A DNA stretch of 64,000 bases from a bacterium (GCA_018222765.1 JAAEZT010000001.1:207462-271461), one strand, 5' to 3'. Positions 26,156-34,839 are shown, numbered from the stretch's first letter. Numbers and translations: made by a program. Notes: a model not told the origin generated them from the sequence alone.

Positions 26156-27301
26156 TTGAAAACTTCTATCTATTCCCTGCTCCCATTTCTTGTCATCACG
26201 CCGCTTGTCGCCGAGGAGGCGATTGATCCCGATCGTGCTGCCAATACCATCCTGCTAACCGACTCCGGGGTGAAAAATCTCCGCCTCGAAACAATCGAAG
26301 TCGAAGAGCGCACCTTTAACGAAACGATTTTCGCCATCGGTCGCGTCGAAGACGTTCCTGGTCGTGGCTATGCCATATCCTCACGAATTCCAGGCCGAGC
26401 CTTGACTGTGAATCCGCGGATTGGTGATCGCGTCAAACGCGGAGAGACTTTAATCGAGGTCGAAAGTCGCCAACCTGGCACTCCTCCGCCCATCATTTCC
26501 CTCAAGGCTCTTCGTGACGGAGTCGTCACCGAGACAAATATTATCGAAGGAAAACCCGTCAATCCAGACGATGCCCTGCTCACCATCGCGGACCGTTCGT
26601 TGATGTGGGTTTCTGCTGAAATTCCCGAGCAACGTGCTGCCGGCATCAAGGAAGGGACAAAAGCAGAGATCTCCTTCCCCGCCCTGGGAGGCGACCCGGT
26701 CACGGCAACCCTCCTACGATTTGGAGTGGAGGCCGACGCAACGGCTGGATCGGTTCACGGTATTTTCGAACTGGAAAACTCGACTGGCCGCCTCAGTCCG
26801 GGAATGCGGGCCGAACTGAATATCATCATTTCCTCCCGGCAGGATGTCATGGCTGTCCCAGAAGAATCCATCCAGGGAGATCCCTCATCGCGCCTCGTTT
26901 ACGTGAAGGACCTCGAGCTGGAGAATGCCTTTGTTAAAGCTCCTGTCGTCCTTGGTGCAAGCAGTGGAGGCTGGGTCGAAGTTCTTGAGGGTCTGTTTCC
27001 AGGCGATGATGTTGTCACGCGTGGTTCCTACGCACTTGGTTTTGCCGGGGCTGGTGGTGGGCCATCGCTCAGAGAGGCGCTCGATGCCGCTCACGGGCAC
27101 AAGCATAATGAAGACGGCTCGGAAATGACGCCGGAACAACTGGCAGCCGAAGAGAAAGCCCACGGAGACGATCACGGCCACGAGGGCGGCAGTGCTCCGA
27201 AGTGGCTCGTCTACTATGCCGGTGGGATCACAGTGGCATTTTTAATTGCCATCCAGCTGCTCTGGAACAAGCGTAGAAAGGTAGGGGCATCCCATGCTTA
27301 A
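26156..27301 (+). CDS. RND efflux periplasmic adaptor (CzcB-like) with His-rich C-terminal segment
   Basis: Membrane-fusion protein of 381 aa with a TTG start; no ATG or GTG upstream in frame gives a signal peptide, whereas this start yields MKTSIYSLLPFLVITPLVAE. Lipoyl elements are IPGRALTVNPRIGDRVKRGE and SLKALRDGVVTETNIIEGK, and the usual coiled-coil hairpin between them is nearly absent. A beta-barrel follows (about 160-225). Residues about 315-350 are rich in His, Asp and Glu (AHGHKHNEDG, HGDDHGHEGG), a likely metal-binding loop, and the protein ends with a membrane helix (WLVYYAGGITVAFLIAIQLL) and a basic tail. A C-terminal membrane anchor is uncommon for CzcB. The stop overlaps the RND gene by 8 bases. 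Confidence 0.85.
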   Translation: MKTSIYSLLPFLVITPLVAEEAIDPDRAANTILLTDSGVKNLRLETIEVEERTFNETIFAIGRVEDVPGRGYAISSRIPGRALTVNPRIGDRVKRGETLIEVESRQPGTPPPIISLKALRDGVVTETNIIEGKPVNPDDALLTIADRSLMWVSAEIPEQRAAGIKEGTKAEISFPALGGDPVTATLLRFGVEADATAGSVHGIFELENSTGRLSPGMRAELNIIISSRQDVMAVPEESIQGDPSSRLVYVKDLELENAFVKAPVVLGASSGGWVEVLEGLFPGDDVVTRGSYALGFAGAGGGPSLREALDAAHGHKHNEDGSEMTPEQLAAEEKAHGDDHGHEGGSAPKWLVYYAGGITVAFLIAIQLLWNKRRKVGASHA

Positions 27302-30300
27302 TGCCCTCATCAGATTCTCGCTCGCGCAGCGGGGACTTATCATCATCGGCGCGGTGATCGTCCTGATTCTGGGTGTGCGCAACGCCATCCAGACGCCTGT
27401 CGATGTCCTCCCGGATCTCACCAAGCCAACCGTCACCCTGCTTACCGAGGCGGGTGGCTATTCACCCGAGGAAGTCGAGACCTTGATTTCGATACCATTG
27501 GAGAATTCTCTCGGAGGGGTGACTGGCGTTGACCGTATCCGCACCGTCAATGACATCGGCCTCTCACTGGTTTTCATCGAGTTCGATTGGGGAACCGATA
27601 TTTATCAGGCCCGTCAGTTTGTCCAGGAACGACTAATCGGGGTCGCGGGTGAATTGCCCGAAGACATTACCCCTTACATGACTCCGGTCTCTTCGCTCAT
27701 GGGGGACATCATGCTCATCGGCTTGCGCGACCATACAGGGAAAACCTCGCCGCGTGACCTTCGGGTTCTCTCGGAATGGACCATCGCGCGTCGCTTGCAG
27801 TCCATCCCCGGAATCGCCGAAGTCCTCTCCATGGGCGGTGGCGTGAAGCAGGTGCAAGTCCAGCCCGATCCAGAACGGATGCGGCTATACAACATCACCT
27901 ACGAGGAGTTGCGAGACGCCGCCGCCGAGGCTGTCAAAAATACCACGGGGGGCTTCCTCACCGAGCGCGCGCAGGAAATCATGGTGCGAAATTTGGCCAT
28001 GACCTCATCTACGGAGGTCATCGGAGCCACGATTGTCGATTATCGCAATGACCGCCCAATTCACATTCGCGACGTCGCCAAGGTGACCTGGGATATCGAG
28101 CCCATGCGTGGGGATGCAGGGTTTGGTCTCGCTGACGGGGAAAAGAACGAAAACGGCGACCTAGGCAGTCGCGGGGTCATTATCTCGGTCCGCAAGGCTC
28201 CTGGTTTCGATACCATCGCTCTGACAAAAGAGGTCAATCAAGCCCTCGAAGAACTCAGCACCTCGCTCCCGGAAGGAGCTGAACTTGTCCCACTCTATCG
28301 CCAGGAAGAATTCATCGAATTGTCCATCGATAACCTCATCGAAGCCCTGCGCGACGGCGCCATCATGGTAGCTCTGATTCTTTTCCTTTTCCTGCTCAAC
28401 TTCCGCATCACTGCGATCACCCTGACCGCCATTCCGCTGTCATTGGCGATGACAATGCTCGTCTTTGATCTTTTCGGCCTGACAGTGAACTCGATGACCC
28501 TCGGCGGTCTCGCCGTAGCCGTTGGCATGGTCGTAGATGATGCTATCGTAGACGTGGAAAACGTTTTTCGCCGTCTGCGGGAAAACGCCTCGCTCAAAGA
28601 ACCGTTGCCAAAGATCGAGGTCATCGCACGAGCTTCCAGTGAGGTTCGTTCCTCCATCCTCTACGCGACGATTCTCATCATCCTCGTTTTCCTCCCGCTC
28701 ATGGCTCTCAGTGGTGTCGAAGGCAAATTGTTCACTCCGATTGCCATCGCGACCATCGCCAGCATGGCCGCGTCCTTTGTTGTCTCCCTCACGGTCATTC
28801 CGGTTCTCAGTTCATTTCTGCTGAATCCGAAAGCGGGAAAGGAACACAAGGACTTCATCCTCGTCCGTTGGCTCAAGGCGGTATTCCGCGCCACCTGGAT
28901 GCGCTTGGCGCTTGCCCAGCCCTTGCTTGTCATCGCCATTACGGGTTGCCTCATTGTCTTCGCCTGGTTCCAGTATTCTGAAATGGGGAGAAATTTCCTC
29001 CCGCCTTTCCGTGAGCCGACTGCTCTCGTCGCCACCACGATGAACCCGGGCACTTCCTTGAAAACAACTTCTGAAATGTCCGATGTCGCAATGGAAAGAT
29101 TATTGGAAATTCCGGGGATCAAAACCGTGGCCTTTCGAGCCGGCCGAGCCGAACGGGGTGACCATGTTGTGCCAGTTTCAACCATTGAATTCGATGTCGA
29201 ATTCGAAGAAGACACTACTAGAGACCGCTCTGAGATCATCGCAGACATACGTGCCACTATGAAAGATATGCCTGGCACCTTCAGTGCCATGAGCGGACCA
29301 CTCGCCGACCGCATTGGTCACATGCTCAGCGGAGTTTCAGCCAAGGTTGCGGTCAAAATATTTGGCCCCGACCTTGATGAACTCCGACGCCTAGGCAATG
29401 AAGTTGCCGACGTGGCCCGCTCGATTCCGGGATTGGAGGAAGCTACCGTTGAACAGCAGGCAAGCGTGCCGCAATTGCGCATTGAACCGAAGATCGAACG
29501 CGCCGCTGCCTATGCGGTCACCCCTGCCAGTCTCACCGAAGAACTCTCAGCCCTCATGGGTGGTGAAGAAGTCGCCGAGATTTACGAAGGCGTTCGTGTT
29601 TACGATTTGGTTGTCCGTCTGCCCAAAGAATGGCGGGAGAATCCGGAGAAGCTCAAAGACCTCTACATCGACACCAAAGCCGATTCCCTCGTCCCACTCG
29701 ACACGATTGCCCACATCCGCATGGCCAAGGGACCAAACACCATCAAGCGGGAGAATCTTCGTCGCCGCTTCGTTGTCGGCATCAATCCCACCAACCCCGA
29801 TCTCGTCGCCGCAGTCGATCAGCTCAAGGCCGAAGTCGCAGAAAAGGTGAAACTCCCAGAGGGATATAGTATTTCCTACGAAGGCGAATACGTAGCCCAA
29901 AAGGAGGCAGCTCGGACCATCGCGCTCAGCTCGGCCTTGATCATTCTCGTGATCATTTTCCTGCTCCACTCCTTTTTCAAGAGCTTTGGCTTCGTCGCCC
30001 TCGTGCTGACGATCCTTCCTGTCTCGCTGATTGGCGGCATTCTCTACACTGGGATGACCTTGAATAATATCAGCATTGCTACTCTCGTTGGCTTCATCGC
30101 CGTCGGCGGTATTGCGGCCCGAAATAACATCATGCTGATTTCTCATTACCTGCATCTCATGAAGCACGAGGGCGAATCGTTTACGAAAAAAATGGTCATC
30201 CGAGGCACGGAAGAACGCCTTGTCCCCATTCTCATGACTGCCATCTCGGCGGGCCTGGCCCTTGTGCCACTAGTCATCGCTGCCGATGAACCGGGCAAGG

Positions 30301-30449
30301 AAATCCTCAACCCCGTGGCCATTGTCATTGTTGGCGGCCTCATTAGTTCGACCTTGCTGGGTCTTCTGATTACGCCTGCCCTTTTCTACGCTTTCTGTCG
30401 TAAATCTGCAGAAAAGGCACTCCGGCTCAACGCCAGTGCCTGCTCATAA
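27294..30449 (+). CDS. RND efflux permease, heavy-metal type (CzcA-like)
   Basis: Proton-driven inner-membrane pump of 1051 aa, full family length, with 12 predicted helices and two large periplasmic loops. The N-terminus (ALIRFSLAQRGLIIIGAVIV, then PVDVLPDLTKPTV) matches the heavy-metal RND family. The proton-relay helix reads VGMVVDDAIVDVENV, with paired Asp and Glu in the positions expected of that family. The segment GHMLSGVSAKVAVKIFG resembles CzcA. The paired Met sites typical of copper/silver CusA proteins are not complete. Divalent cations such as Zn, Co, Ni or Cd are the best guess, supported by the His-rich partner and CDF exporter downstream. The start overlaps the adaptor gene. 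Confidence 0.9.
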   Translation: MLNALIRFSLAQRGLIIIGAVIVLILGVRNAIQTPVDVLPDLTKPTVTLLTEAGGYSPEEVETLISIPLENSLGGVTGVDRIRTVNDIGLSLVFIEFDWGTDIYQARQFVQERLIGVAGELPEDITPYMTPVSSLMGDIMLIGLRDHTGKTSPRDLRVLSEWTIARRLQSIPGIAEVLSMGGGVKQVQVQPDPERMRLYNITYEELRDAAAEAVKNTTGGFLTERAQEIMVRNLAMTSSTEVIGATIVDYRNDRPIHIRDVAKVTWDIEPMRGDAGFGLADGEKNENGDLGSRGVIISVRKAPGFDTIALTKEVNQALEELSTSLPEGAELVPLYRQEEFIELSIDNLIEALRDGAIMVALILFLFLLNFRITAITLTAIPLSLAMTMLVFDLFGLTVNSMTLGGLAVAVGMVVDDAIVDVENVFRRLRENASLKEPLPKIEVIARASSEVRSSILYATILIILVFLPLMALSGVEGKLFTPIAIATIASMAASFVVSLTVIPVLSSFLLNPKAGKEHKDFILVRWLKAVFRATWMRLALAQPLLVIAITGCLIVFAWFQYSEMGRNFLPPFREPTALVATTMNPGTSLKTTSEMSDVAMERLLEIPGIKTVAFRAGRAERGDHVVPVSTIEFDVEFEEDTTRDRSEIIADIRATMKDMPGTFSAMSGPLADRIGHMLSGVSAKVAVKIFGPDLDELRRLGNEVADVARSIPGLEEATVEQQASVPQLRIEPKIERAAAYAVTPASLTEELSALMGGEEVAEIYEGVRVYDLVVRLPKEWRENPEKLKDLYIDTKADSLVPLDTIAHIRMAKGPNTIKRENLRRRFVVGINPTNPDLVAAVDQLKAEVAEKVKLPEGYSISYEGEYVAQKEAARTIALSSALIILVIIFLLHSFFKSFGFVALVLTILPVSLIGGILYTGMTLNNISIATLVGFIAVGGIAARNNIMLISHYLHLMKHEGESFTKKMVIRGTEERLVPILMTAISAGLALVPLVIAADEPGKEILNPVAIVIVGGLISSTLLGLLITPALFYAFCRKSAEKALRLNASACS

Positions 30450-30493
30450 GGAGCAACTTCCAAACCAAAAACCAAAAACCGAAAAACAAAGAA

Positions 30494-31081
30494 ATGAAAT
30501 TGAAAAACATCCTGCCCATCGCGGCATCAGCCTTCGCTATCACGGCGACTCCCTTCGTTCTCGCAGACGAGAAGGAGAAAGACCACGACCACAAGGAACA
30601 CGCAGATCATAAGGATCACGACCATGACGACCACGAAGGCCATGACCACGGAGAGAAAATGGCCGGTCCAAATGGCGGCCGCATCCTGACCGAAATCGAG
30701 CCTCACCTTGAGTTCTTCGTCACCAAGGATCGCAAAGTCAAAATCTCTGCGGTCGACGACCACGGCAAAGCCATTCCTCTTGCCAAGCAAAGCGTCGATG
30801 TCATCGCCGGAGATCGCAAGAATCCTATCCGGATGAAGTTTAAAAAAGACGGAAACTCCCTCGTCTCTGACAAGGCTTTTCCGGAGGGCAACGATTTTCC
30901 AGTCATCGTTTCAATCAAGGTCAGTGAAGACGCCAAGAAAGTCCGCGAGAAGTTCAACCTGAACCTCAGAGACTGCCCCACCTGCGACTACCTCGAATAC
31001 GCCTGCACCTGTGACCACGGCCATGATCACGAGGGTCACGATCACGATGATCATGACCACTCCAAGCACGAGAAGAAATAG
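30494..31081 (+). CDS. Periplasmic His-rich metal-binding protein
   Basis: Secreted protein of 195 aa with a signal peptide (about 1-24, ending VLA). His/Asp clusters lie at both ends: residues about 27-55 (KDHDHKEHADHKDHDHDDHE) and 170-195 (HGHDHEGHDHDDHDHSKHEK). The central domain (about 58-160) is beta-rich, with GPNGGRILTEIEPHLEFFV, a form often found in proteins beside CzcABC. Just before the second cluster is CPTCDYLEYACTCDHG with four Cys. This combination implies high-capacity metal buffering in the periplasm that feeds the adaptor and RND pump. Genes before and after on the same strand are close, so it is in the operon. Confidence 0.85.
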   Translation: MKLKNILPIAASAFAITATPFVLADEKEKDHDHKEHADHKDHDHDDHEGHDHGEKMAGPNGGRILTEIEPHLEFFVTKDRKVKISAVDDHGKAIPLAKQSVDVIAGDRKNPIRMKFKKDGNSLVSDKAFPEGNDFPVIVSIKVSEDAKKVREKFNLNLRDCPTCDYLEYACTCDHGHDHEGHDHDDHDHSKHEKK

Positions 31082-31147
31082 CTGATCCCGCCAGATTAAG
31101 GTGAGAGCAGTAAGGAACTGCTCTCACTTTTGCCCCCCAATTTCCTC

Positions 31148-32080
31148 ATGTCCCGCGACCACCATCATCACCACGCCGGGAAGAACCTTGGAATCGCCTT
31201 TTTCCTCAATCTGGTCTTCACCATCATCGAGGCCATCGGCGGCGTGTTGACCAATAGCATCGCGATTCTGTCCGATGCTCTCCACGACTTCGGGGATACA
31301 CTTTCGCTCGGGCTAGCCTGGTATTTCGAGAAAATCTCAGGCAAGCAGCCGACCGCACAGCACACCTACGGCTACAAACGCTTTCGCCTTTTGGGTGGAC
31401 TGATCACCGGCCTCGTCCTCGTGGCAGGACTCTCGGTGGTTCTTTGGAATGCAGTGCAACGCCTTGCCGCTCCAGAGACTGTCCATGCGGGAGGAATGAT
31501 GGCTCTGGCCGTCCTGGGAATTGTCGTCAATGGCCTGGCTGTCCTGCGGGTTCGTAGCGGAACTTCTCTCACTGAGAAAGTCGTCAGTTGGCACCTTCTC
31601 GAAGACGTGCTCGGCTGGGTAGCCGTGCTCATTGGTGCAGCGGCTATGGCCATCTGGGACCTTCCCATCATCGATCCCATCCTTTCGATCGGCATCTCGC
31701 TCTTTGTTCTGTGGAATGTCGCGCGCAATCTAAAGCAGGTGATAATGGTCTTCCTGCAGACCGCGCCCGAGGGCTTCGATGTCAATCATTTCGAAAGCCG
31801 GGTCAAAGAACTCCCAGGAGTCTCTTCGATTCACCACCTGCACCTCTGGTCTCTCGATGGTGAAGACCACGTTCTAACTATCCATGTTGTTCTCGCCTCC
31901 GAAGTTAAGCAGGAGAGAATCGTCTCCATCAAAAGAGAAATTCAAAGCCTTCTCAGCGGGAATGATTTCACTCACATCACAATCGCAACAGAACTTGAAG
32001 GAGAGCAGTGCACACCAAATACGGACCGGCCTCAAAAGTCGTCTTCCTCACGACATTCCTCGCCGAAACCAACCTCTTAA
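31148..32080 (+). CDS. Cation diffusion facilitator exporter (CzcD/ZitB-like)
   Basis: Inner-membrane metal/proton antiporter of 310 aa. The ATG at 31148 starts MSRDHHHHHAGKN, a His-rich cytoplasmic tail; an upstream TTG at 31130 is possible. Six membrane helices cover about residues 12-200. Metal site A is formed by S-D-A-L-H-D-F-G-D in helix 2 and H-L-L-E-D in helix 5, the H/D pattern usual for Zn-type CDFs. The C-terminal cytoplasmic ferredoxin-like domain includes LPGVSSIHHLHLWSLDGEDH. It would move metal from cytoplasm to periplasm for the RND pump to expel. It overlaps no neighbour but lies 66 bases after the His-rich gene. Confidence 0.92.
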   Translation: MSRDHHHHHAGKNLGIAFFLNLVFTIIEAIGGVLTNSIAILSDALHDFGDTLSLGLAWYFEKISGKQPTAQHTYGYKRFRLLGGLITGLVLVAGLSVVLWNAVQRLAAPETVHAGGMMALAVLGIVVNGLAVLRVRSGTSLTEKVVSWHLLEDVLGWVAVLIGAAAMAIWDLPIIDPILSIGISLFVLWNVARNLKQVIMVFLQTAPEGFDVNHFESRVKELPGVSSIHHLHLWSLDGEDHVLTIHVVLASEVKQERIVSIKREIQSLLSGNDFTHITIATELEGEQCTPNTDRPQKSSSSRHSSPKPTS

Positions 32081-32102
32081 TCTCCACCGGAGGCGCTCGA
32101 AT

Positions 32103-32288
32103 ATGAAGAAGGATAGCGAGCATTGCTGCGGAAGAACTAAAAACTCCTGTTGCGGGGCCGATGGGTCACACACTTACCGGATCGACTACCTCTTCTGGAT
32201 CGGGATCATCGGCGCATCCATCGGCTACTTGCTGCACCTCGTAGTCGAATCCAGTGGATGGATGGGCTCGCTGAGCCACCCGACCTAA
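32103..32288 (+). pseudogene. 61-aa Cys-rich single-helix protein; likely truncated permease N-terminus
   Basis: The ATG at 32103 starts a 61-aa frame: a Cys-rich head (CCGRTKNSCCG, residues 8-18), then YRIDYLFWIGIIGASIGYLL as one membrane helix, and a short tail ending SLSHPT at a TAA. From memory, predicted permeases of the DUF318/ArsP-like group begin with a similar Cys-rich head and first helix, and this frame stops where the next helices would follow. I see no continuation in any frame before the next gene at 32345. It may be a broken permease or a genuine small membrane metal-binding protein; neither is proven. Confidence 0.45.
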
Positions 32289-32344
32289 GTTAGATCAGTG
32301 GTTGAAAATATCGCCTGAATGGCTAAAAAAGACGCCCTCGACAC

Positions 32345-33088
32345 ATGAAATTATCATTCTTATCTCTCACCACCCTTTGCAGCCTCTTCCCTTTGGTAGG
32401 TTTCGCGACACCTTGCCCCCTCGGCGGGACTTGTCCGTCGGATTACCGAATTGCCCTCGGACATTCCGACGGAGACTCAGTTGAATCCGGAGTCGTTTCC
32501 GAAGTCCCTTCATGACCGATGTGACCAGGCGAAGGCGGCACCGTGAGTGGCGCAGCAGAAAAGAGTAATTTTGTGTTCTCCGGTCGCTGGATTCCCGAAA
32601 AGAGCGATGCCGGGCAGGTGTTCTTCAGTTTCAAGTATTGGGCAACCGACGACTTAGGACTGGGAGTGGACTATCGACCACTGGTAGATTCCGCGAGCTT
32701 TACCGCCACCTATCGACTCATCTCGGAAGATCCGCACACTTGGAAACCAGCTGTCATTGTCGGAACAAGTGTCGACGACTTCACTGATGGAGGTGATTCC
32801 GTAGAATCACGATCCTACTACGCAACAGTTAGTAAGGCCTACCCACAGGCCAAGTTCTGGGGCATCACTCCTGCTCCTTATGTTGGTGCCGTCTGGATCG
32901 ACAAGCTCAACGAGCTAAGACCCCTGGCAGGCATCAACCTCAGCCACAAGGAAGCCTCACTCATGCTACAATACAGCGGAACCGACACCCACTTGACATT
33001 GACACGCCGGCTGAATGATCACGTCTCAGTAAGTGCTATTTATTGGGGCTTGAAATACCCCGGACTAGGCATGCGCTTAAAGTTCTAG
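32345..33088 (+). CDS. Candidate selenoprotein: outer-membrane barrel-like protein with U57-x-x-U60
   Basis: From the ATG at 32345 one frame runs to 33088, interrupted only by TGA at 32513-32515 and 32522-32524 (codons 57 and 60). Before the first TGA lies a signal peptide (MKLSFLSLTTLCSLFPLVGF) and a Cys pair (TPCPLGGTCPSD). After the second the frame continues for 187 codons with alternating beta strands and a terminal Phe (GLGMRLKF), the signature of outer-membrane barrels. Read as selenocysteine the site is U-P-M-U-P, a CxxC-type motif. A hairpin with bacterial SECIS geometry begins 10 bases after the second TGA. Alternatives are a pseudogene, or a start at the GTG at 32543 without a signal peptide. 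It is the last gene of the Czc-like operon, 56 bases after the previous frame, and is followed by a terminator. Confidence 0.6.
32535..32553 (+). promoter_or_regulatory. Candidate SECIS hairpin (gene at 32345)
   Basis: GCGGCAC (32535-32541), loop CGTGA, GTGGCGC (32547-32553): seven-position stem with one central G-G mismatch. The loop starts 17 bases after the second UGA and 26 bases after the first, and its second base is G. The published bacterial SECIS model allows 16-37 bases from UGA to the loop and requires G in the first two loop bases. It was paired by eye, not folded. Confidence 0.5.
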
Positions 33089-33108
33089 AGACTCACCAAT
33101 TTCAATCA

Positions 33109-33147
33109 GGGCAAGTAGCCGAAATTACTGGCTGCTTGCCCTTTCTT
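33109..33147 (+). terminator. Intrinsic terminator at the end of the Czc-like operon
   Basis: GGGCAAGTAGCC (33109-33120) pairs with GGCTGCTTGCCC (33130-33141) over 12 positions with one G-U pair, and is followed by TTTCTTATT. It lies 21 bases after the stop of the gene at 32345. Confidence 0.85.
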
Positions 33148-33333
33148 ATTGGTTCATATGCTTCTCATCTACCGAGGGGGCTTGGGCCTTGTGGCGTGAA
33201 CATCTAATACGCGGTTCCTTGGCGACCAAACTGCCAGACTCAGCCAAAATGTTTTTGCAACTGCCTCTTGCCCGGTCAGGACCGTTCTTCACGAGTGATC
33301 ACGACCTTCAATCCCAAGCCGATTACCCTTACA

Positions 33334-33876
33334 CTACTTGAGAATGGAGCTGACGTTTTTCGGAAAATTAAATTTTCCCAACTCCTGTATACACTTTCTC
33401 AAATCAACCTCAATTCCTGCAGGATCAGCAAACATCCGCGCACAATATTTGTAACTGGACTCCCCTTCCTCCTTCTTTGCAACAAGGATGCATTGAGCAT
33501 CATCAACCGTCCTTGATGCCACCTCTGGAGGCAAACCCTCATTTGATATTCTCTCTAACAATTTCAACAGATTTGCATAATCCTTCTTTTCCAAGATCTT
33601 CCTTACAATTATCCATTCTGAACGATTTCCAAATGGAGGATAGGCCCTAGATACTCGAATGGTTTCTCGGTCGGAGGGAACATACACCTCTGTAATCTGT
33701 CCTCCAAATCCCCCACACAACGATACATACAAGGAGCCTTCATCCAAAGATTTCGGATAACTCATTCCCGCCATATCCAATTTCGATAGGATCGCTGCTA
33801 TTGTCCTCCCTTCATTCCCAAAACAACAGGAATGAAAGAGGAAGAGAATCACGACAAGCACCACTGGTTTTTTCAT
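33334..33876 (-). CDS. Hypothetical secreted protein in island variable zone
   Basis: Unrecognised protein of 180 aa from the ATG at 33876, chosen because it gives a signal peptide (KKPVVLVVILFLFHSCCFG); a start at 33912 adds 12 codons. The mature part is mixed alpha/beta with four Cys (SLCGGFGG, AQCILVAKKEE, KYCARM, RKCIQE). No motif of a known family is evident. The surrounding 33.3-34.3 kb is A/T-richer by eye than the efflux genes on either side. Together with the HipA remnant next door this suggests a small insertion between the two convergent RND operons. Confidence 0.6.
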   Translation of the reverse strand: MKKPVVLVVILFLFHSCCFGNEGRTIAAILSKLDMAGMSYPKSLDEGSLYVSLCGGFGGQITEVYVPSDRETIRVSRAYPPFGNRSEWIIVRKILEKKDYANLLKLLERISNEGLPPEVASRTVDDAQCILVAKKEEGESSYKYCARMFADPAGIEVDLRKCIQELGKFNFPKNVSSILK

Positions 33877-33955
33877 AAAGCGACTAAGCAATCCCCCGCA
33901 GAGACTATACAATCCAAATATTTCATACCTTTAACAACCTCAGACAATGTCTCAT

Positions 33956-34267
33956 CTAGAGGCACACTACACAAGGAAAAATCTTTGTGTGCCCCATGAA
34001 TCCTCCGCGTTTGTTGGCCCTAACGTGAGTATAGTGCTTCAAGAACTGCATTTCAAAATCCTCCGTAAGCCTCTCCGAAAGCTCCCAGCCGCCGTCCCAT
34101 TCTTCATCAAGAACCCCAGCCAAGAACGAAAGCGTATCTGGATACATTTCCTCATAGTCAGAATCTCGAAGACGCGAGATCAAATCCTCGGGAACAACCT
34201 CTCTTGCAACTACCTCAGCTACTTTGAGCCAGTCTTGCGGTTTTGATAAATCCAGAACTTTGCTCAT
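33956..34267 (-). CDS. Hypothetical 103-aa protein
   Basis: Unrecognised small cytoplasmic protein with no signal peptide or membrane helix. It is acidic and helix-rich over the first 80 residues (LSKPQDWLKVAEVVAREVV, then YPDTLSFLAGVLDEEWDGGW), ending with a Lys/Arg-rich then hydrophobic tail. It could be a small accessory or immunity-like protein, but nothing in the sequence proves this. It lies 59 bases downstream of the HipA fragment on the same strand. Confidence 0.5.
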   Translation of the reverse strand: MSKVLDLSKPQDWLKVAEVVAREVVPEDLISRLRDSDYEEMYPDTLSFLAGVLDEEWDGGWELSERLTEDFEMQFLKHYTHVRANKRGGFMGHTKIFPCVVCL

Positions 34268-34326
34268 GATGGATTGCTGTCGATACTTAACCTGCTGGAA
34301 TCTACCTCTCTCATCCTTCCCTCAAC

Positions 34327-34839
34327 CTAATTAAAGTTACCGGTTATCACCTGAATCACTTTTGATTCAGTTTCGCTAGTTTGCGGCCAAGCCTCCAAGG
34401 CTTTTTTGACCTTCAGGCATAATGCCTTTCGTCTCTTGGAAGCCGCAGCAAAAGACAACCCCGCCTCTTCAAAAAACTTCTCCCAATTCCTCTGACGTAA
34501 TCTGGACGGCTTCCGTTCTCCACCAATCTTCATTGCCATTTCATCAGACAAATCCGGATATGCCTGCGTGCAAACCAAATCGTAAAGCGGTGCTAACCTC
34601 GTTTCCGATTCATGGTAGAGGAACGAGAAATTCTTCCCATGCGCGTCGTTATTTCCGATAATTTGGTTGAATATAACTGCATCAAAGAGACGCAAAAGAT
34701 CGACACCAGGCATTGATGAAATTTCTTTAACCAGCGCAAAGCATCGCTTCAAATTCGGACCTCCTTCTTGCTGATACTTGAGCTCAGGAGCAATGCCCAT
34801 CGCCTGACAGAAATCCTCTTGATGGATGCGCTCAAGTTG
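34327..34839 (-). pseudogene. HipA-like kinase C-terminal remnant
   Basis: The frame carries the C-terminal half of a HipA-type serine kinase, the toxin of HipBA persistence modules. Starting upstream of any ATG it reads LERIHQEDFCQAMG, then KYQQEGGPN, the catalytic loop IGNNDAHGKNFSFLY, and the metal-binding segment APLYDLVCTQAYPDL. The largest ATG-started part is 157 aa (34327-34800), against about 400 aa for intact HipA. The N-terminal half and any HipB antitoxin are missing. The 5' end of the remnant runs into the 3' end of the glutaredoxin-MauE gene, so the truncation point is a recombination junction near 34840-34860. A functional kinase is unlikely because the nucleotide-binding lobe is absent. 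Confidence 0.75.

Noticed and set aside
26035-26226. 63-codon frame between the TolC and adaptor genes of the Czc-like operon
   Set aside because: It overlaps the true start of the adaptor in another frame and has no recognisable content.
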